This document shows positions 52,455-60,613 of a stretch of 60,914 nucleotides of DNA, piece by piece. The position numbers and the translations under genes are program-made. The DNA lies in contig CAKZZM010000003.1 of assembly GCA_937885465.1 (NCBI GenBank), positions 1-60,914 on the forward strand, in the 5' to 3' direction. This DNA comes from an uncultured Bacteroidales bacterium (lineage in GTDB: Bacteria; Bacteroidota; Bacteroidia; Bacteroidales; Paludibacteraceae). The notes under the pieces are model-generated. The model was not told the origin of the DNA. It ran no database searches and was given only the letters and a program-made list of their open reading frames with translations. Numbering within the stretch: the stretch's first letter is position 1; each line of letters begins with the position of its first letter.

Positions 52455-54260
52455 ATGAAGTTATATTCGTTTCGTTGTGCTGATTTTGTCAGTTATTGCG
52501 CGTTATTGTCAGTTATTATTATTGGTTTTTGCTTTCCGGCAGGTGCTCAGACTCTTGCTTTCCCTGAGGCGGAAGGTTGGGGCAGGTATGCCTCCGGCGG
52601 CAGAGGCGGCAATGTATATTATGTTACTCGTCTTGATGATTGTTCGGATGCCAATCTTGTAGAAGGTACTTTGCGCTGGGCTTTGCGCACGGGTGACGAT
52701 ACGCCGCGTACTATTCTTTTCAAGGTTTGCGGTACTATCTATCTCACGTCCAAACTGAAATTTGAACATCCTAATGTAACTATAGCGGGTCAGACTGCTC
52801 CCGGAGGCGGTATCTGTATTGCGGGTGCCAATATCTATGTGTGCAAGAATAATGTCATCATTCGCCATATTCGTTTCCGTGCCGGTGATGTGCCAAATAC
52901 CTCATATCCGGCTCTCGATGTGGAAAATGCAAAGAATGTGATACTTGACCACTGCTCTTTCACATGGTCGATGGAAGAGTGTCTGACGATGTACGACACC
53001 GATTCAACTACCGTGCAGTGGTGTATCATCGGTGAGGGACTATATAACTCTAAGAATAAAAAGGGTGCTCGCTCTTATGCTACGCAGTGGGGCGGGGAAC
53101 ATTCTACTATGCACCACACTCTAATCACAAATTGCCATAATCGTACCCCTCGTTTCAATGGTACGCGCGACGATGCTCACATTGACAGAGGTAACCACGA
53201 CCACGATGCTTTTGTTGATTCTGAATTTCAGAATAATGTGATTTTCAACTGGGGGAAGAAAAATTCGTTGTATGGCGGCGAGAACGATACAACTGTTAAT
53301 AAGGATGCTGATGGTGTGCATGTCGGTTATTGCCGTGTGTATATGGAAAACAACTATTTTCGCGCCGGTCCCACGACTAAGGTTGTAGGCTTAAGCGACC
53401 GCTATTTCGTGCAGGGTAGCAAGGACTTTGATTATGGTCAGTGGTATTTGTCGGGAAATAAGTTCGAGGTTGATAATCAGTATAACCCTGCGAAACCGGT
53501 TTGGCATGCAGATAGTCTTGCTCGTGTTAATGCGGACAACCATTACGGTTATATGTCAGCAAGCCGTGCTCGTGCTTTTAATCTTGACGGCAAGGCTCCG
53601 TCGCAAGAGGTATATGACCGTTATGTATTGGTTCAGAAAGTTTCTTCTTCGGGCTTAGTGGCAGAGTCGGCAGATGCTGCTTTTGAGAGCGTATGTGATA
53701 AGGCAGGAGCATCTCTACCTCGCTATGACGAAGAGGATATGCGCCTATTGGACGAGGCTGCGGGCAGGCGTGAGCCGGAATATGCGGGGCAGACACAAAA
53801 GACCTATATAGGCATCATCGACTCGCAAGATGATATTCAGTTCTCAAAGAATGATTATTTCCTGGTAGGTGATTCTGTCGTGGGTGGTTATCCTTTCCTT
53901 GATGCTGTTGCGGGTGACTCTATCGCGCTTGATTCCGACGGCGACGGATTACCGGATAGTTATGAGATAGAGATAGGACTTGACCCGCATGTTGCCGCAG
54001 ATGGTGCAATGCTGACCGCAAGCGGATATTCTAACCTCGAGACTTACCTCAACGGCGTGGCAACGGGTAGTATTGACAAGACGAAGTATGAGACGATAGA
54101 GTATGTATCTGTGCAACCGAAGCCTGTTGATGATAGTTTGGACAACGCAATACCATTGCAGTGTCGTAAAAATGACATTGAAATGACATTTAAAAATGGC
54201 GTTGTTATTATCAACGATGGAGACAAAAAATACTCTCTTGACGGAAAAAAAATAGATTAA
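52455..54260 (+). CDS. Secreted pectate-lyase-like right-handed beta-helix protein
   Basis: 601 residues. Signal peptide (hydrophobic 14-29, ending AGAQ), then the polysaccharide lyase 1 type opening AFPEAEGWGRYASGGRGG, a Trp-rich strand VEGTLRWALR and beta-helix rungs such as NVIIRHIRFRAGD and NVILDHCSFTWS; RFNGTRDD is in the region of the catalytic Arg. Near the end DSDGDGLPDSYE is a calcium-binding thrombospondin-3-like repeat, common as a spacer in secreted polysaccharide enzymes. The C-terminus stops at KKYSLDGKKID, which looks like the start of a sorting-type domain that is cut short. ATG chosen because the -7 box would otherwise be inside the gene. Confidence 0.8.
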   Translation: MKLYSFRCADFVSYCALLSVIIIGFCFPAGAQTLAFPEAEGWGRYASGGRGGNVYYVTRLDDCSDANLVEGTLRWALRTGDDTPRTILFKVCGTIYLTSKLKFEHPNVTIAGQTAPGGGICIAGANIYVCKNNVIIRHIRFRAGDVPNTSYPALDVENAKNVILDHCSFTWSMEECLTMYDTDSTTVQWCIIGEGLYNSKNKKGARSYATQWGGEHSTMHHTLITNCHNRTPRFNGTRDDAHIDRGNHDHDAFVDSEFQNNVIFNWGKKNSLYGGENDTTVNKDADGVHVGYCRVYMENNYFRAGPTTKVVGLSDRYFVQGSKDFDYGQWYLSGNKFEVDNQYNPAKPVWHADSLARVNADNHYGYMSASRARAFNLDGKAPSQEVYDRYVLVQKVSSSGLVAESADAAFESVCDKAGASLPRYDEEDMRLLDEAAGRREPEYAGQTQKTYIGIIDSQDDIQFSKNDYFLVGDSVVGGYPFLDAVAGDSIALDSDGDGLPDSYEIEIGLDPHVAADGAMLTASGYSNLETYLNGVATGSIDKTKYETIEYVSVQPKPVDDSLDNAIPLQCRKNDIEMTFKNGVVIINDGDKKYSLDGKKID

Positions 54261-54282
54261 AAGCAAAAAAAATTAATTATAA

Positions 54283-54314
54283 TTTGCGCAAATAAGAAAA
54301 AAGTATTATCTTTG
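54283..54314 (+). promoter_or_regulatory. Promoter of rpmH
   Basis: TTTG at 54283-54286, 20 nt, then TATCTTTG at 54307-54314, 73 nt before the rpmH ATG. Confidence 0.7.
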
Positions 54315-54387
54315 CAGCCGCTTTTGTGAAAAAGCACAAGTATCTTAGATAATAATCGGCTCGGACAGGGCCTAAAAATGAGAAACA

Positions 54388-54552
54388 ATGAAAAGAACAT
54401 TCCAACCCTCTCAGCGTAAAAGACGCAATAAACACGGATTTCGTGAGCGTATGATGACGGCTAATGGTCGCCGCGTATTGGCTGCCCGCCGCGCAAAAGG
54501 TCGCAAAAAACTGACTGTATCTGACGAAGGTCGCCATAAGTATTCATTCTAA
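54388..54552 (+). CDS. rpmH: 50S ribosomal protein L34
   Basis: 54 codons, nearly a third of them Arg or Lys. The start MKRTFQPSQRKRRNKHGFRE and the central MMTANGRRVLAARRAKGRKKL are the L34 signature without doubt. It is a structural protein of the large subunit. The neighbouring genes rnpA and dnaA, which flank rpmH in many other bacteria, are absent here. Confidence 0.97.
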   Translation: MKRTFQPSQRKRRNKHGFRERMMTANGRRVLAARRAKGRKKLTVSDEGRHKYSF

Positions 54553-54558
54553 TAGGCT

Positions 54559-54584
54559 GCCGAGTATGTCGGCGTGAAAGCCGA
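54559..54584 (+). promoter_or_regulatory. Two mutually exclusive hairpins after rpmH
   Basis: GCCGA-gtatg-TCGGC-gtgaaa-GCCGA: the middle TCGGC can pair with either flanking GCCGA. It starts 7 nt after the rpmH stop. The arrangement could be a 3'-end structure or an attenuator between rpmH and rbfA. Confidence 0.4.
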
Positions 54585-54641
54585 TAGTACTTATAGTCAG
54601 TATTAAAATAACGCTTTCAAAAATCGTTAATTTAGAAAAAC

Positions 54642-54668
54642 AGGGAAAAGAGCGCGGCTCCTTTCCCT
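54642..54668 (+). terminator. Hairpin between rpmH and rbfA
   Basis: AGGGAAAAGAGC-gcg-GCTCCTTTCCCT, a 12-base stem with one mismatch. No clean T-run follows, so it may be a weak terminator or a processing site. Confidence 0.55.
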
Positions 54669-54772
54669 TGTCTTGCATTTATAAGAAGTTAGAAGTTGCG
54701 GGCAAAAGCCTTATCACTTCGCATTGGGATAAGTAAACTTATTATTCCTTATATTTATAAATATCCGTATTT

Positions 54773-55108
54773 ATGCAAACAACTCGTCAACAAAAGATAG
54801 AGAGTCTTATTCAGCAGGATCTCGGCAATATCTTTTTGCAGTATGCTCGCAAGATAGGCGGAGTGCTTATTTCCGTTAGTGAGGTTCGCGTATCGCCCGA
54901 CTTGAGTATTGCCCATGTTTATCTCTCCATTTTCCCGTCTGCCAAGTCGCAGGAGTTAATGGAAAAGATAGAGGATGATACCCGCAGTATTCGTTACGAG
55001 ATGGGACATCTTGAGCGTAATCAGTTGCGTATCATTCCGGAACTGAAGTTTCATCTTGACACTACTCTTGACCGCATGGAGCAAATTGATAAACTTATCC
55101 TTGCTTAA
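54773..55108 (+). CDS. rbfA: Ribosome-binding factor A
   Basis: 111 residues, normal length. The KH-like fold of RbfA is recognisable: TRQQKIESLIQQDLGNIFLQ at the start, VSEVRVSPDLSIAHVYLSIF in the middle and RIIPELKFHLDTTLDRMEQIDKL at the end. It helps 30S subunit maturation, especially at low temperature. It is usual to find rbfA near nusA and infB; here it follows rpmH. The last 14 bases overlap the convergent aldo/keto reductase gene. Confidence 0.92.
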   Translation: MQTTRQQKIESLIQQDLGNIFLQYARKIGGVLISVSEVRVSPDLSIAHVYLSIFPSAKSQELMEKIEDDTRSIRYEMGHLERNQLRIIPELKFHLDTTLDRMEQIDKLILA

Positions 55109-56510
55109 TGCGCTCCACAAGTCGGTCAATTTTCTGCATCTCTCGCGGTATATCAATGCGTTGCGGACAACGATTAACGCAGTGGTCGCAACCTATGCAA
55201 TGGTCAGCCTGCCTCTGTTTTGGTATGGCGCGGTCATAACTTATTAAGAAAGCGCGGCGTTGCTCAAAGAACGCTTTTCTATCGGCATCAGTGAAGTTAG
55301 GTATCCTATCTTCGTTGATGCTTTTATTGTAATGTGAGAAGACGGCGGGGATATTGATACCATAAGGGCAGGGCATACAGTAGTTGCAGCCTGTGCATGG
55401 TACATTTTTCTTTCCGTAGAGCTCTTCCGCCATATCAAGGAGGAAGGTTTGCTCTTCGTCAGTCAGAGGTTGTAACGGTGAGTAGGTGCGCACATTCTCT
55501 TTCAGGTGTTCCATATACGACATTCCGCTAAGAACAGTGAGCACACCCTTTGGTGAACCGGCGAAGCGGAATGCCCATTCTGCCGGCGATGCCTGCGGTC
55601 TGCGCTGACGGAAGTGTGAGGCTATATCTTCCGGCAGGCGGGCTAAGCGACCGCCGAGAAGAGGCTCCATGATAACTGCCGGAATGCCGCGCTTATCCAG
55701 TTCGGCGTAGAGGTAACTTGCATCGGTGTTGCGAGCGTTGATTTCGTCAGCGAAATTCCAATCTAAATAGTTGAGTTCTATCTGAGCGAAGTCCCAGTGA
55801 TAGCGTCCCTCATCGTGCCAGTGCAGCAGTAGGTCGAAGACTTTGATATCGCCGTGGTAAGAGAAGCCGAGATTGCGGATACGCCCTGCTTTTTTCTGCT
55901 CTACGAGCCAGTCTAATAAACCATTATCAAGAAATCTGGCATATAGAGAACCCATACCGTCTCGGCCGCCTCTACTCATGCCGATGCCGTGCAGCAAGAG
56001 GTAGTCGATATAATCGGTTTGCAAGTCTTTGAGGGAGTTCTCGAACATCGCCTTGGAATCATCAAAATTCCATATCTCAGGTGAGAAGTTGGATAGTTTG
56101 GTGGCGATAAAATAACTATTTCTCTTATGTCGGCTCAGTGCTATGCCCGTACTTCTTTCCGATTCACCTTGGCAATAGACGGGTGATGTGTCGAAATAAT
56201 TGACGCCATGTTCTAAAGCGTAGTCAACCATAGCGTTTACCGTCTCTTGGTCAATAGGCGAGTCGGGATTTTTTCTTGCGGTGCCACCTGCCAAAACGGG
56301 AAGGCGCATCATGCCGAAGCCGAGGATAGACACTTTATCTCCCGTATTGGGGTTAATGCGCATAGTCATCTCGCCTAAGTCTTGTTGTTCCGTTATAGAC
56401 TCAGTACTGAGAGTGCCGGCGCGTTTGTCTGCGTTTTTGCAGGCGGTAAGTACTGCGCTCGTTGCCACTACAGCACCTGTCGTTCGCTTTATGAAATCTC
56501 GTCTGTTCAT
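55095..56510 (-). CDS. Exported aldo/keto reductase with two 4Fe-4S cluster motifs
   Basis: 471 residues. The N-terminus carries both a twin-arginine motif (NRRDFIK, 2-8) and a lipobox LTAC with Cys24, so it should be exported folded by Tat and lipid-anchored. An aldo/keto reductase barrel follows (about 50-340; FDTSPVYCQGESE with the catalytic Asp and Tyr). The C-terminal part contains CTGCNYCMPCP (from 372) and CIGCDHCVNRCP (from 438), both ferredoxin-type cluster patterns. An NADPH-dependent reductase is unlikely outside the cytosol, so electrons may come from the iron-sulfur clusters. The next gene upstream encodes a polyferredoxin. Confidence 0.88.
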   Translation of the reverse strand: MNRRDFIKRTTGAVVATSAVLTACKNADKRAGTLSTESITEQQDLGEMTMRINPNTGDKVSILGFGMMRLPVLAGGTARKNPDSPIDQETVNAMVDYALEHGVNYFDTSPVYCQGESERSTGIALSRHKRNSYFIATKLSNFSPEIWNFDDSKAMFENSLKDLQTDYIDYLLLHGIGMSRGGRDGMGSLYARFLDNGLLDWLVEQKKAGRIRNLGFSYHGDIKVFDLLLHWHDEGRYHWDFAQIELNYLDWNFADEINARNTDASYLYAELDKRGIPAVIMEPLLGGRLARLPEDIASHFRQRRPQASPAEWAFRFAGSPKGVLTVLSGMSYMEHLKENVRTYSPLQPLTDEEQTFLLDMAEELYGKKNVPCTGCNYCMPCPYGINIPAVFSHYNKSINEDRIPNFTDADRKAFFEQRRAFLISYDRAIPKQRQADHCIGCDHCVNRCPQRIDIPREMQKIDRLVERIKQG

Positions 56511-56533
56511 ATAAAAATCGAAAATCAGTCTTA

Positions 56534-58063
56534 TTAAGAAATATGGTGAACCTCGTTACCTTCCACATAGATAGCACTGAAAGGTCGTGCCGGACATAAA
56601 TTTTCGCACTTGCCGCAGCCGATGCATCGCTCTGCATCAACGGCAGGCACTTGCACAGCTCGTCCGTCTTTAGTGGTGTAGTCAACCATATGGATAGCCC
56701 ATGCCGGACAGTGTCGTGCGCAGGCACCGCAACTGTCGTTATTCACGACGGGAACACAATTTTCCGCTATCCAAACGGCGCGACCTATATGTATGGCTGT
56801 TTTATCGTTTCTATTGATCGGTTTGATGGCACCTGCGGGGCAAACCTTGCTGCAATGTGTGCAGTCAGGACGACAGTAGCCGCGCTCAAACGAGAGGACA
56901 GGTTGCATAAAATGCATAGTGTCGGTACTCGGGCGCAGCACATTATTGGGGCAGGCACTGACGCATAGTTGGCAAGCCGTGCAATGCTTCTCTAAGTGCC
57001 TGATGGAGATAGACCCGGGCGGAGTGATTTTCGTTTCGCGATGTGGTGCTTTCTTCTCTTCTATAACGGCGAGTCCGCCGTCCACCTTTATCTTTGTTTG
57101 TGCTATGGCCGCCGTCCCTACAGCCATTGCCGAACCGATGAGAAAAGCGCGGCGGTTTTCGTCGATAGTTTCTTTCTTGCCCCGAGGCTGTACACTGCTC
57201 TTCTGCTCAGGTTGAACTGTCGGCGTGTTTGCCGAGTCTTTCTCCCTTTTCTTCAACGAATAGTGCAGGGCATCGAATTTGCACTTCTCTGTGCAGTCGC
57301 CGCAGGTGACACAGCGTGAGTAATCAACGGTGCCCGCTTGGTAATCGATAGCGGAAGCCTTACAGTTTCTCATGCACAATGAGCATTTAGTGCATTTATC
57401 CTTATCAAACTGAATGCGGAGAAGCGAAAAGCGGGAGAAAAATGATAGTATAGTGCCTACAGGACAGATGGTGTTGCAGTATGTTCTGCCGTTGCGCCAT
57501 GAGAGAAAACCTAATATAATAAGTGTGAGAAGCGCAATGATAAAGGTAGTAACATTTCTCATCCATAGTTCGACAGTGCTGAACATATAGCTATCGTATC
57601 CCGACTCTATTGATGCCAAGGCGTTTTGCAGAAGATCGTAAAGCGGACGGAAGAGAGAATTGACTATGCGACCATAAGCGGAGTAGGGGGCGAGAAGGGT
57701 AGTAACAGGGGCGAAACCGAGGATAAGGCAAATAATGAATATCGCCAACATTCCGTATCTCAGCCATTTTTTCTCAGGAGAATAAGAGTATCTGTTTTTC
57801 TTCTGCTTCTTGCCAAGCCAACCGAACACATCTTGCATCACGCCTAACGGACAAATGATGCTGCAATATATCCTGCCAAAGAAGAGCGTTAGCAGCACAA
57901 GTGCGGCAAGAACGGCGAAGTTAAGAGCAAGTAAAGCGGGAAGAAACTGTATCTTCGCTACCCAACCGATGTGTGTGGTAAGTGACCAAGTAACGCTGAG
58001 GAAGAGCAAGTTAATAAGAATAAACATCACCGCGGCTAATGCTATTCTGATTTTTCTTAACAT
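56534..58063 (-). CDS. Membrane polyferredoxin, NapH-NapG-like fusion
   Basis: 509 residues. Four to five membrane helices (about 8-30, 42-63, 102-120, 168-186) with the NapH/CcoG hallmark CPLG (71-74) and CPVG (200-203). Then six cluster motifs: CTKCSLCMRNC (224-234), CVTCGDCTEKC (251-261), CTACQLCVSAC (361-371), one from Cys397 to Cys408, CGACARHC (445-452) and CIGCGKCENLC (480-490). In the middle, NRRAFLIGSAMAVGTAAIA (303-321) looks like a Tat or anchor segment, as if a NapG-type protein had been fused after NapH. It should pass electrons across the inner membrane, here most likely to the adjacent exported reductase. Confidence 0.87.
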   Translation of the reverse strand: MLRKIRIALAAVMFILINLLFLSVTWSLTTHIGWVAKIQFLPALLALNFAVLAALVLLTLFFGRIYCSIICPLGVMQDVFGWLGKKQKKNRYSYSPEKKWLRYGMLAIFIICLILGFAPVTTLLAPYSAYGRIVNSLFRPLYDLLQNALASIESGYDSYMFSTVELWMRNVTTFIIALLTLIILGFLSWRNGRTYCNTICPVGTILSFFSRFSLLRIQFDKDKCTKCSLCMRNCKASAIDYQAGTVDYSRCVTCGDCTEKCKFDALHYSLKKREKDSANTPTVQPEQKSSVQPRGKKETIDENRRAFLIGSAMAVGTAAIAQTKIKVDGGLAVIEEKKAPHRETKITPPGSISIRHLEKHCTACQLCVSACPNNVLRPSTDTMHFMQPVLSFERGYCRPDCTHCSKVCPAGAIKPINRNDKTAIHIGRAVWIAENCVPVVNNDSCGACARHCPAWAIHMVDYTTKDGRAVQVPAVDAERCIGCGKCENLCPARPFSAIYVEGNEVHHIS

Positions 58064-58084
58064 GGATTCTTATTTTGTATTATT

Positions 58085-59074
58085 TTATTCTACGCAGTTT
58101 CTGCAAATATTGATACCTTTTCTTTGTGAGAATACGTTTTTCCTGAATAGTTGTGCTTTCTTGCCGAGAAGAATATCTTGCAGCGAGCGTGCTTCGCTCA
58201 TATTACCGAAAGCGAAAGTGCCGTCCTTGGCATAGCAGCAAGGTCTTACCTCTCCCGTAGCTGTTACCACGCACCCGCTCCACAAGCGGAAGCAGCGGTT
58301 ATGCTGCCGTTGTTTAGGTTGATAAAGTCCGTTTGCGCCTTTTTTATATCTCGAGTAGCGATTATCGGAAGGCATATCGGGGGAGCCATGCTCGTAGTCG
58401 TAGAACTGCGCCGTCTTCATCTCTAATCTGTCAGCCCCGAGCGTGCGATATTGTTTTCGTATATCAGCCCATTGGTGTTCGTTTTGGCGTAGCATAAGGC
58501 ATTGCATCACTATCTCTGGTCGTTTTTTGTATGGTATTTGAGCCATTACCTTAATGCCGCTTAGTGCTTTCTCTAATGATCCGCCTTCTCTATACTGAGC
58601 ATAAACCTCTTGCGTCAGTCCGTCAACTGAAATGATGATTTTGTCCAATCCTGCTTTCGCTAATGCTTGTGCTCTCTCTTCTGTCAGTGTCTGCGCATTA
58701 GTTGATAGCATAGTATATAGTCGTCGTTGATGGGCATAGGCAACCATATCGCTGAGATAGGGAGAGAGCAGCGGTTCGCCTTGAAAATGCAGGATGATAG
58801 TGTGGGTGTATGGTGCCACCTCGTCTATCAGCCGTTTGTATAACTCAGGTGGCATGGTGTGCCTTCCGGCAGAGACATCATTCTGTTCGCGTCTTCCGAC
58901 CGGGCACTCTCTGCACCGCAGCATACAATAGTCGGCAGGCTCCAGTGCTATAAACTCAGGGTGATGCTTGAACCTGGGCGGCAGCCCTAATGCGGCGAGC
59001 ATATAACTCACTCGGCAGGCAGCTGCGTTAAGCAGCCGCCGTGCAGTAAGGGTGCGGGCATAGCGGGCGAGCAT
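58085..59074 (-). CDS. Radical SAM protein with SPASM-type C-terminus
   Basis: 329 residues. The radical SAM cluster motif CxxxCxxC is Cys50, Cys54 and Cys57 in CMLRCREC. The C-terminal part has Cys-rich segments of SPASM type (CFRLWSGC, VRPCCYAKDG, CRNC at the end), which bind extra 4Fe-4S clusters. Relatives modify peptides, or mature enzymes such as sulfatases, or act on sugars. No small peptide gene is seen nearby. It lies 21 nt upstream of the polyferredoxin gene and shares one base with the rpiB stop. Confidence 0.88.
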   Translation of the reverse strand: MLARYARTLTARRLLNAAACRVSYMLAALGLPPRFKHHPEFIALEPADYCMLRCRECPVGRREQNDVSAGRHTMPPELYKRLIDEVAPYTHTIILHFQGEPLLSPYLSDMVAYAHQRRLYTMLSTNAQTLTEERAQALAKAGLDKIIISVDGLTQEVYAQYREGGSLEKALSGIKVMAQIPYKKRPEIVMQCLMLRQNEHQWADIRKQYRTLGADRLEMKTAQFYDYEHGSPDMPSDNRYSRYKKGANGLYQPKQRQHNRCFRLWSGCVVTATGEVRPCCYAKDGTFAFGNMSEARSLQDILLGKKAQLFRKNVFSQRKGINICRNCVE

Positions 59075-59529
59075 CAGTCTTGTGGAATAGGTATTTTTGC
59101 TACTCTGCGTTCGTGACGACCACCTTCAAACTCTGTTGTGAAGAAGACATGGGCAATCTTTAGTCCTCTCGTGGCAGGAATGAAGTTGGCAGGCAGGGCT
59201 AACACATTGGCATTATTATGCTGGCGGGCGAGTTGAGCAAGTGTCGTTTCCCAACAGAGGGCAGCACGGACAGACTGATGTTTGTTGGCTGTCATGGAGA
59301 TGCCGTTACCGGTGGAGCAAACGATAACGCCGTAGTCGATTTGTCCCCTATCCATCGCATAACCAAGCGGGTGGGCATAGTCGGGATAATCGCAACTATC
59401 GGTGCTGTCGCAGCCGTAATCGATAACAGTGGCACCTGCGTCTTCGAGGAAAAGACGAATCTTTTGCTTGAGAGGAAAGCCGGCATGGTCACTTGCCATA
59501 CCAATGCGCATTTCTGAGATGTTCTTCAT
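59074..59529 (-). CDS. rpiB: Ribose-5-phosphate isomerase B
   Basis: 151 residues. The RpiB/LacA motifs GMASDHAGFPLK near the start and VCSTGNGISMTANK (with the catalytic Cys) near the middle are present. It interconverts ribose 5-phosphate and ribulose 5-phosphate; the ribulose 5-phosphate 3-epimerase is encoded elsewhere in the window. It starts 6 nt after the thioredoxin-fold lipoprotein gene, so it belongs to the same transcript. Confidence 0.94.
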   Translation of the reverse strand: MKNISEMRIGMASDHAGFPLKQKIRLFLEDAGATVIDYGCDSTDSCDYPDYAHPLGYAMDRGQIDYGVIVCSTGNGISMTANKHQSVRAALCWETTLAQLARQHNNANVLALPANFIPATRGLKIAHVFFTTEFEGGRHERRVAKIPIPQD

Positions 59530-59535
59530 AGTGTG

Positions 59536-60603
59536 TTATAGTAATTTTTCTATTTGTTCGTTAAGAGTGGAGAGATTTGTACATCTCGCCTCGACTTCAC
59601 CTTTGCGATTGAGAATAAAGAGGGTAGGAACGTCGGTTACATTATATGTTCTGAATACGGCATCTGCTACCCCGTTGTCGGTGCGGACCGTTACCCATGG
59701 CAGATTTTCTACTTGGTCTTCCCATAATAGTCGGTTGCGGTCGGGATAGACCTGATATATCTCTAATCCTTTGGTGTGGTAGGCATTGTATCTGTCGCGA
59801 AGCGCAAAAATGTAATCTTGGTAACCGTCTAATTCCGTAGAGCAGAAGTCAAGCAGTATAACCTTGCCTCGCAGGTCAGAGAGTAATCTGTTTTCGCCGT
59901 TTTCATCGGGCAAATCGATGTCTAAGAATGTTGTCTCACTCTCTTCGATAAAGGTTCGCATAATATTGTTATTATGTTCCCTTCTTTCTGTGTTTATGGC
60001 ATCAAGTACTTGTTGATATAATATTTTAGTGCGTTTGCTATCGGGATACCACACCATCCACGAGGTCGCGACAGCCTGAAAGATTTGGCGGTCTTGCCGG
60101 TTGTTAATATCGAAGACCGCCTTGCCGCCCTTGCTCTGATATAAGGCGTAGTATGCTGCGGGCGAGGCCGGATTAAGCAGTATTTGCTCGATGGCAAAGG
60201 CCTTATGCGCGTCAAGGGTGCTGTCACGCAGCGAGCGGCGAAGCAGTTGTATTTGCTCTGATTCTGCGGACCCGTTGATTGTTGCCGACAAAATATCTTG
60301 CCATGAGCCGCTGATTTTAATATGGTCAGTTGAGTCGATTGAAAGGATAATGTTTTTAGTCCCGCAGCGCAAACGGTAGAGGTCGGGGCATTCCGGTGCC
60401 TTGCTCTTCAATTTAAAACTACCTTTGCTCGCCTTTGCAGAGTCGAGCCGCGTTGCTTGGATTAAACCTATGTACTCAAGATATATGTATTCTGCACCAT
60501 CCGGGGCATCTGTCATCATCCCCTCTACAGTGAAAGTCTTGCCGCAACTTGTAAGTATAGCGGCTGAAATGATGATTATAACTATTTGTTTGATATTATG
60601 CAT
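59536..60603 (-). CDS. DUF4369 / thioredoxin-fold lipoprotein without CxxC
   Basis: 355 residues. Signal with lipobox LTSC and Cys20; DUF4369 domain at about 22-120 (FTVEGMMTDAPDGAEYIYLEY); a helical middle; and a TlpA/AhpC-like thioredoxin fold from about 232. In the fold the site that normally reads WCxxC is FCSTEL, so only Cys254 remains; the cis-Pro loop VPT (325-327) is conserved. The protein cannot act as a dithiol oxidoreductase in the usual way; a peroxidase-like or binding role is possible. Many Bacteroidota carry a CxxC version of this family. Confidence 0.82.
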   Translation of the reverse strand: MHNIKQIVIIIISAAILTSCGKTFTVEGMMTDAPDGAEYIYLEYIGLIQATRLDSAKASKGSFKLKSKAPECPDLYRLRCGTKNIILSIDSTDHIKISGSWQDILSATINGSAESEQIQLLRRSLRDSTLDAHKAFAIEQILLNPASPAAYYALYQSKGGKAVFDINNRQDRQIFQAVATSWMVWYPDSKRTKILYQQVLDAINTERREHNNNIMRTFIEESETTFLDIDLPDENGENRLLSDLRGKVILLDFCSTELDGYQDYIFALRDRYNAYHTKGLEIYQVYPDRNRLLWEDQVENLPWVTVRTDNGVADAVFRTYNVTDVPTLFILNRKGEVEARCTNLSTLNEQIEKLL

Positions 60604-60613
60604 GTTGTTGTAA

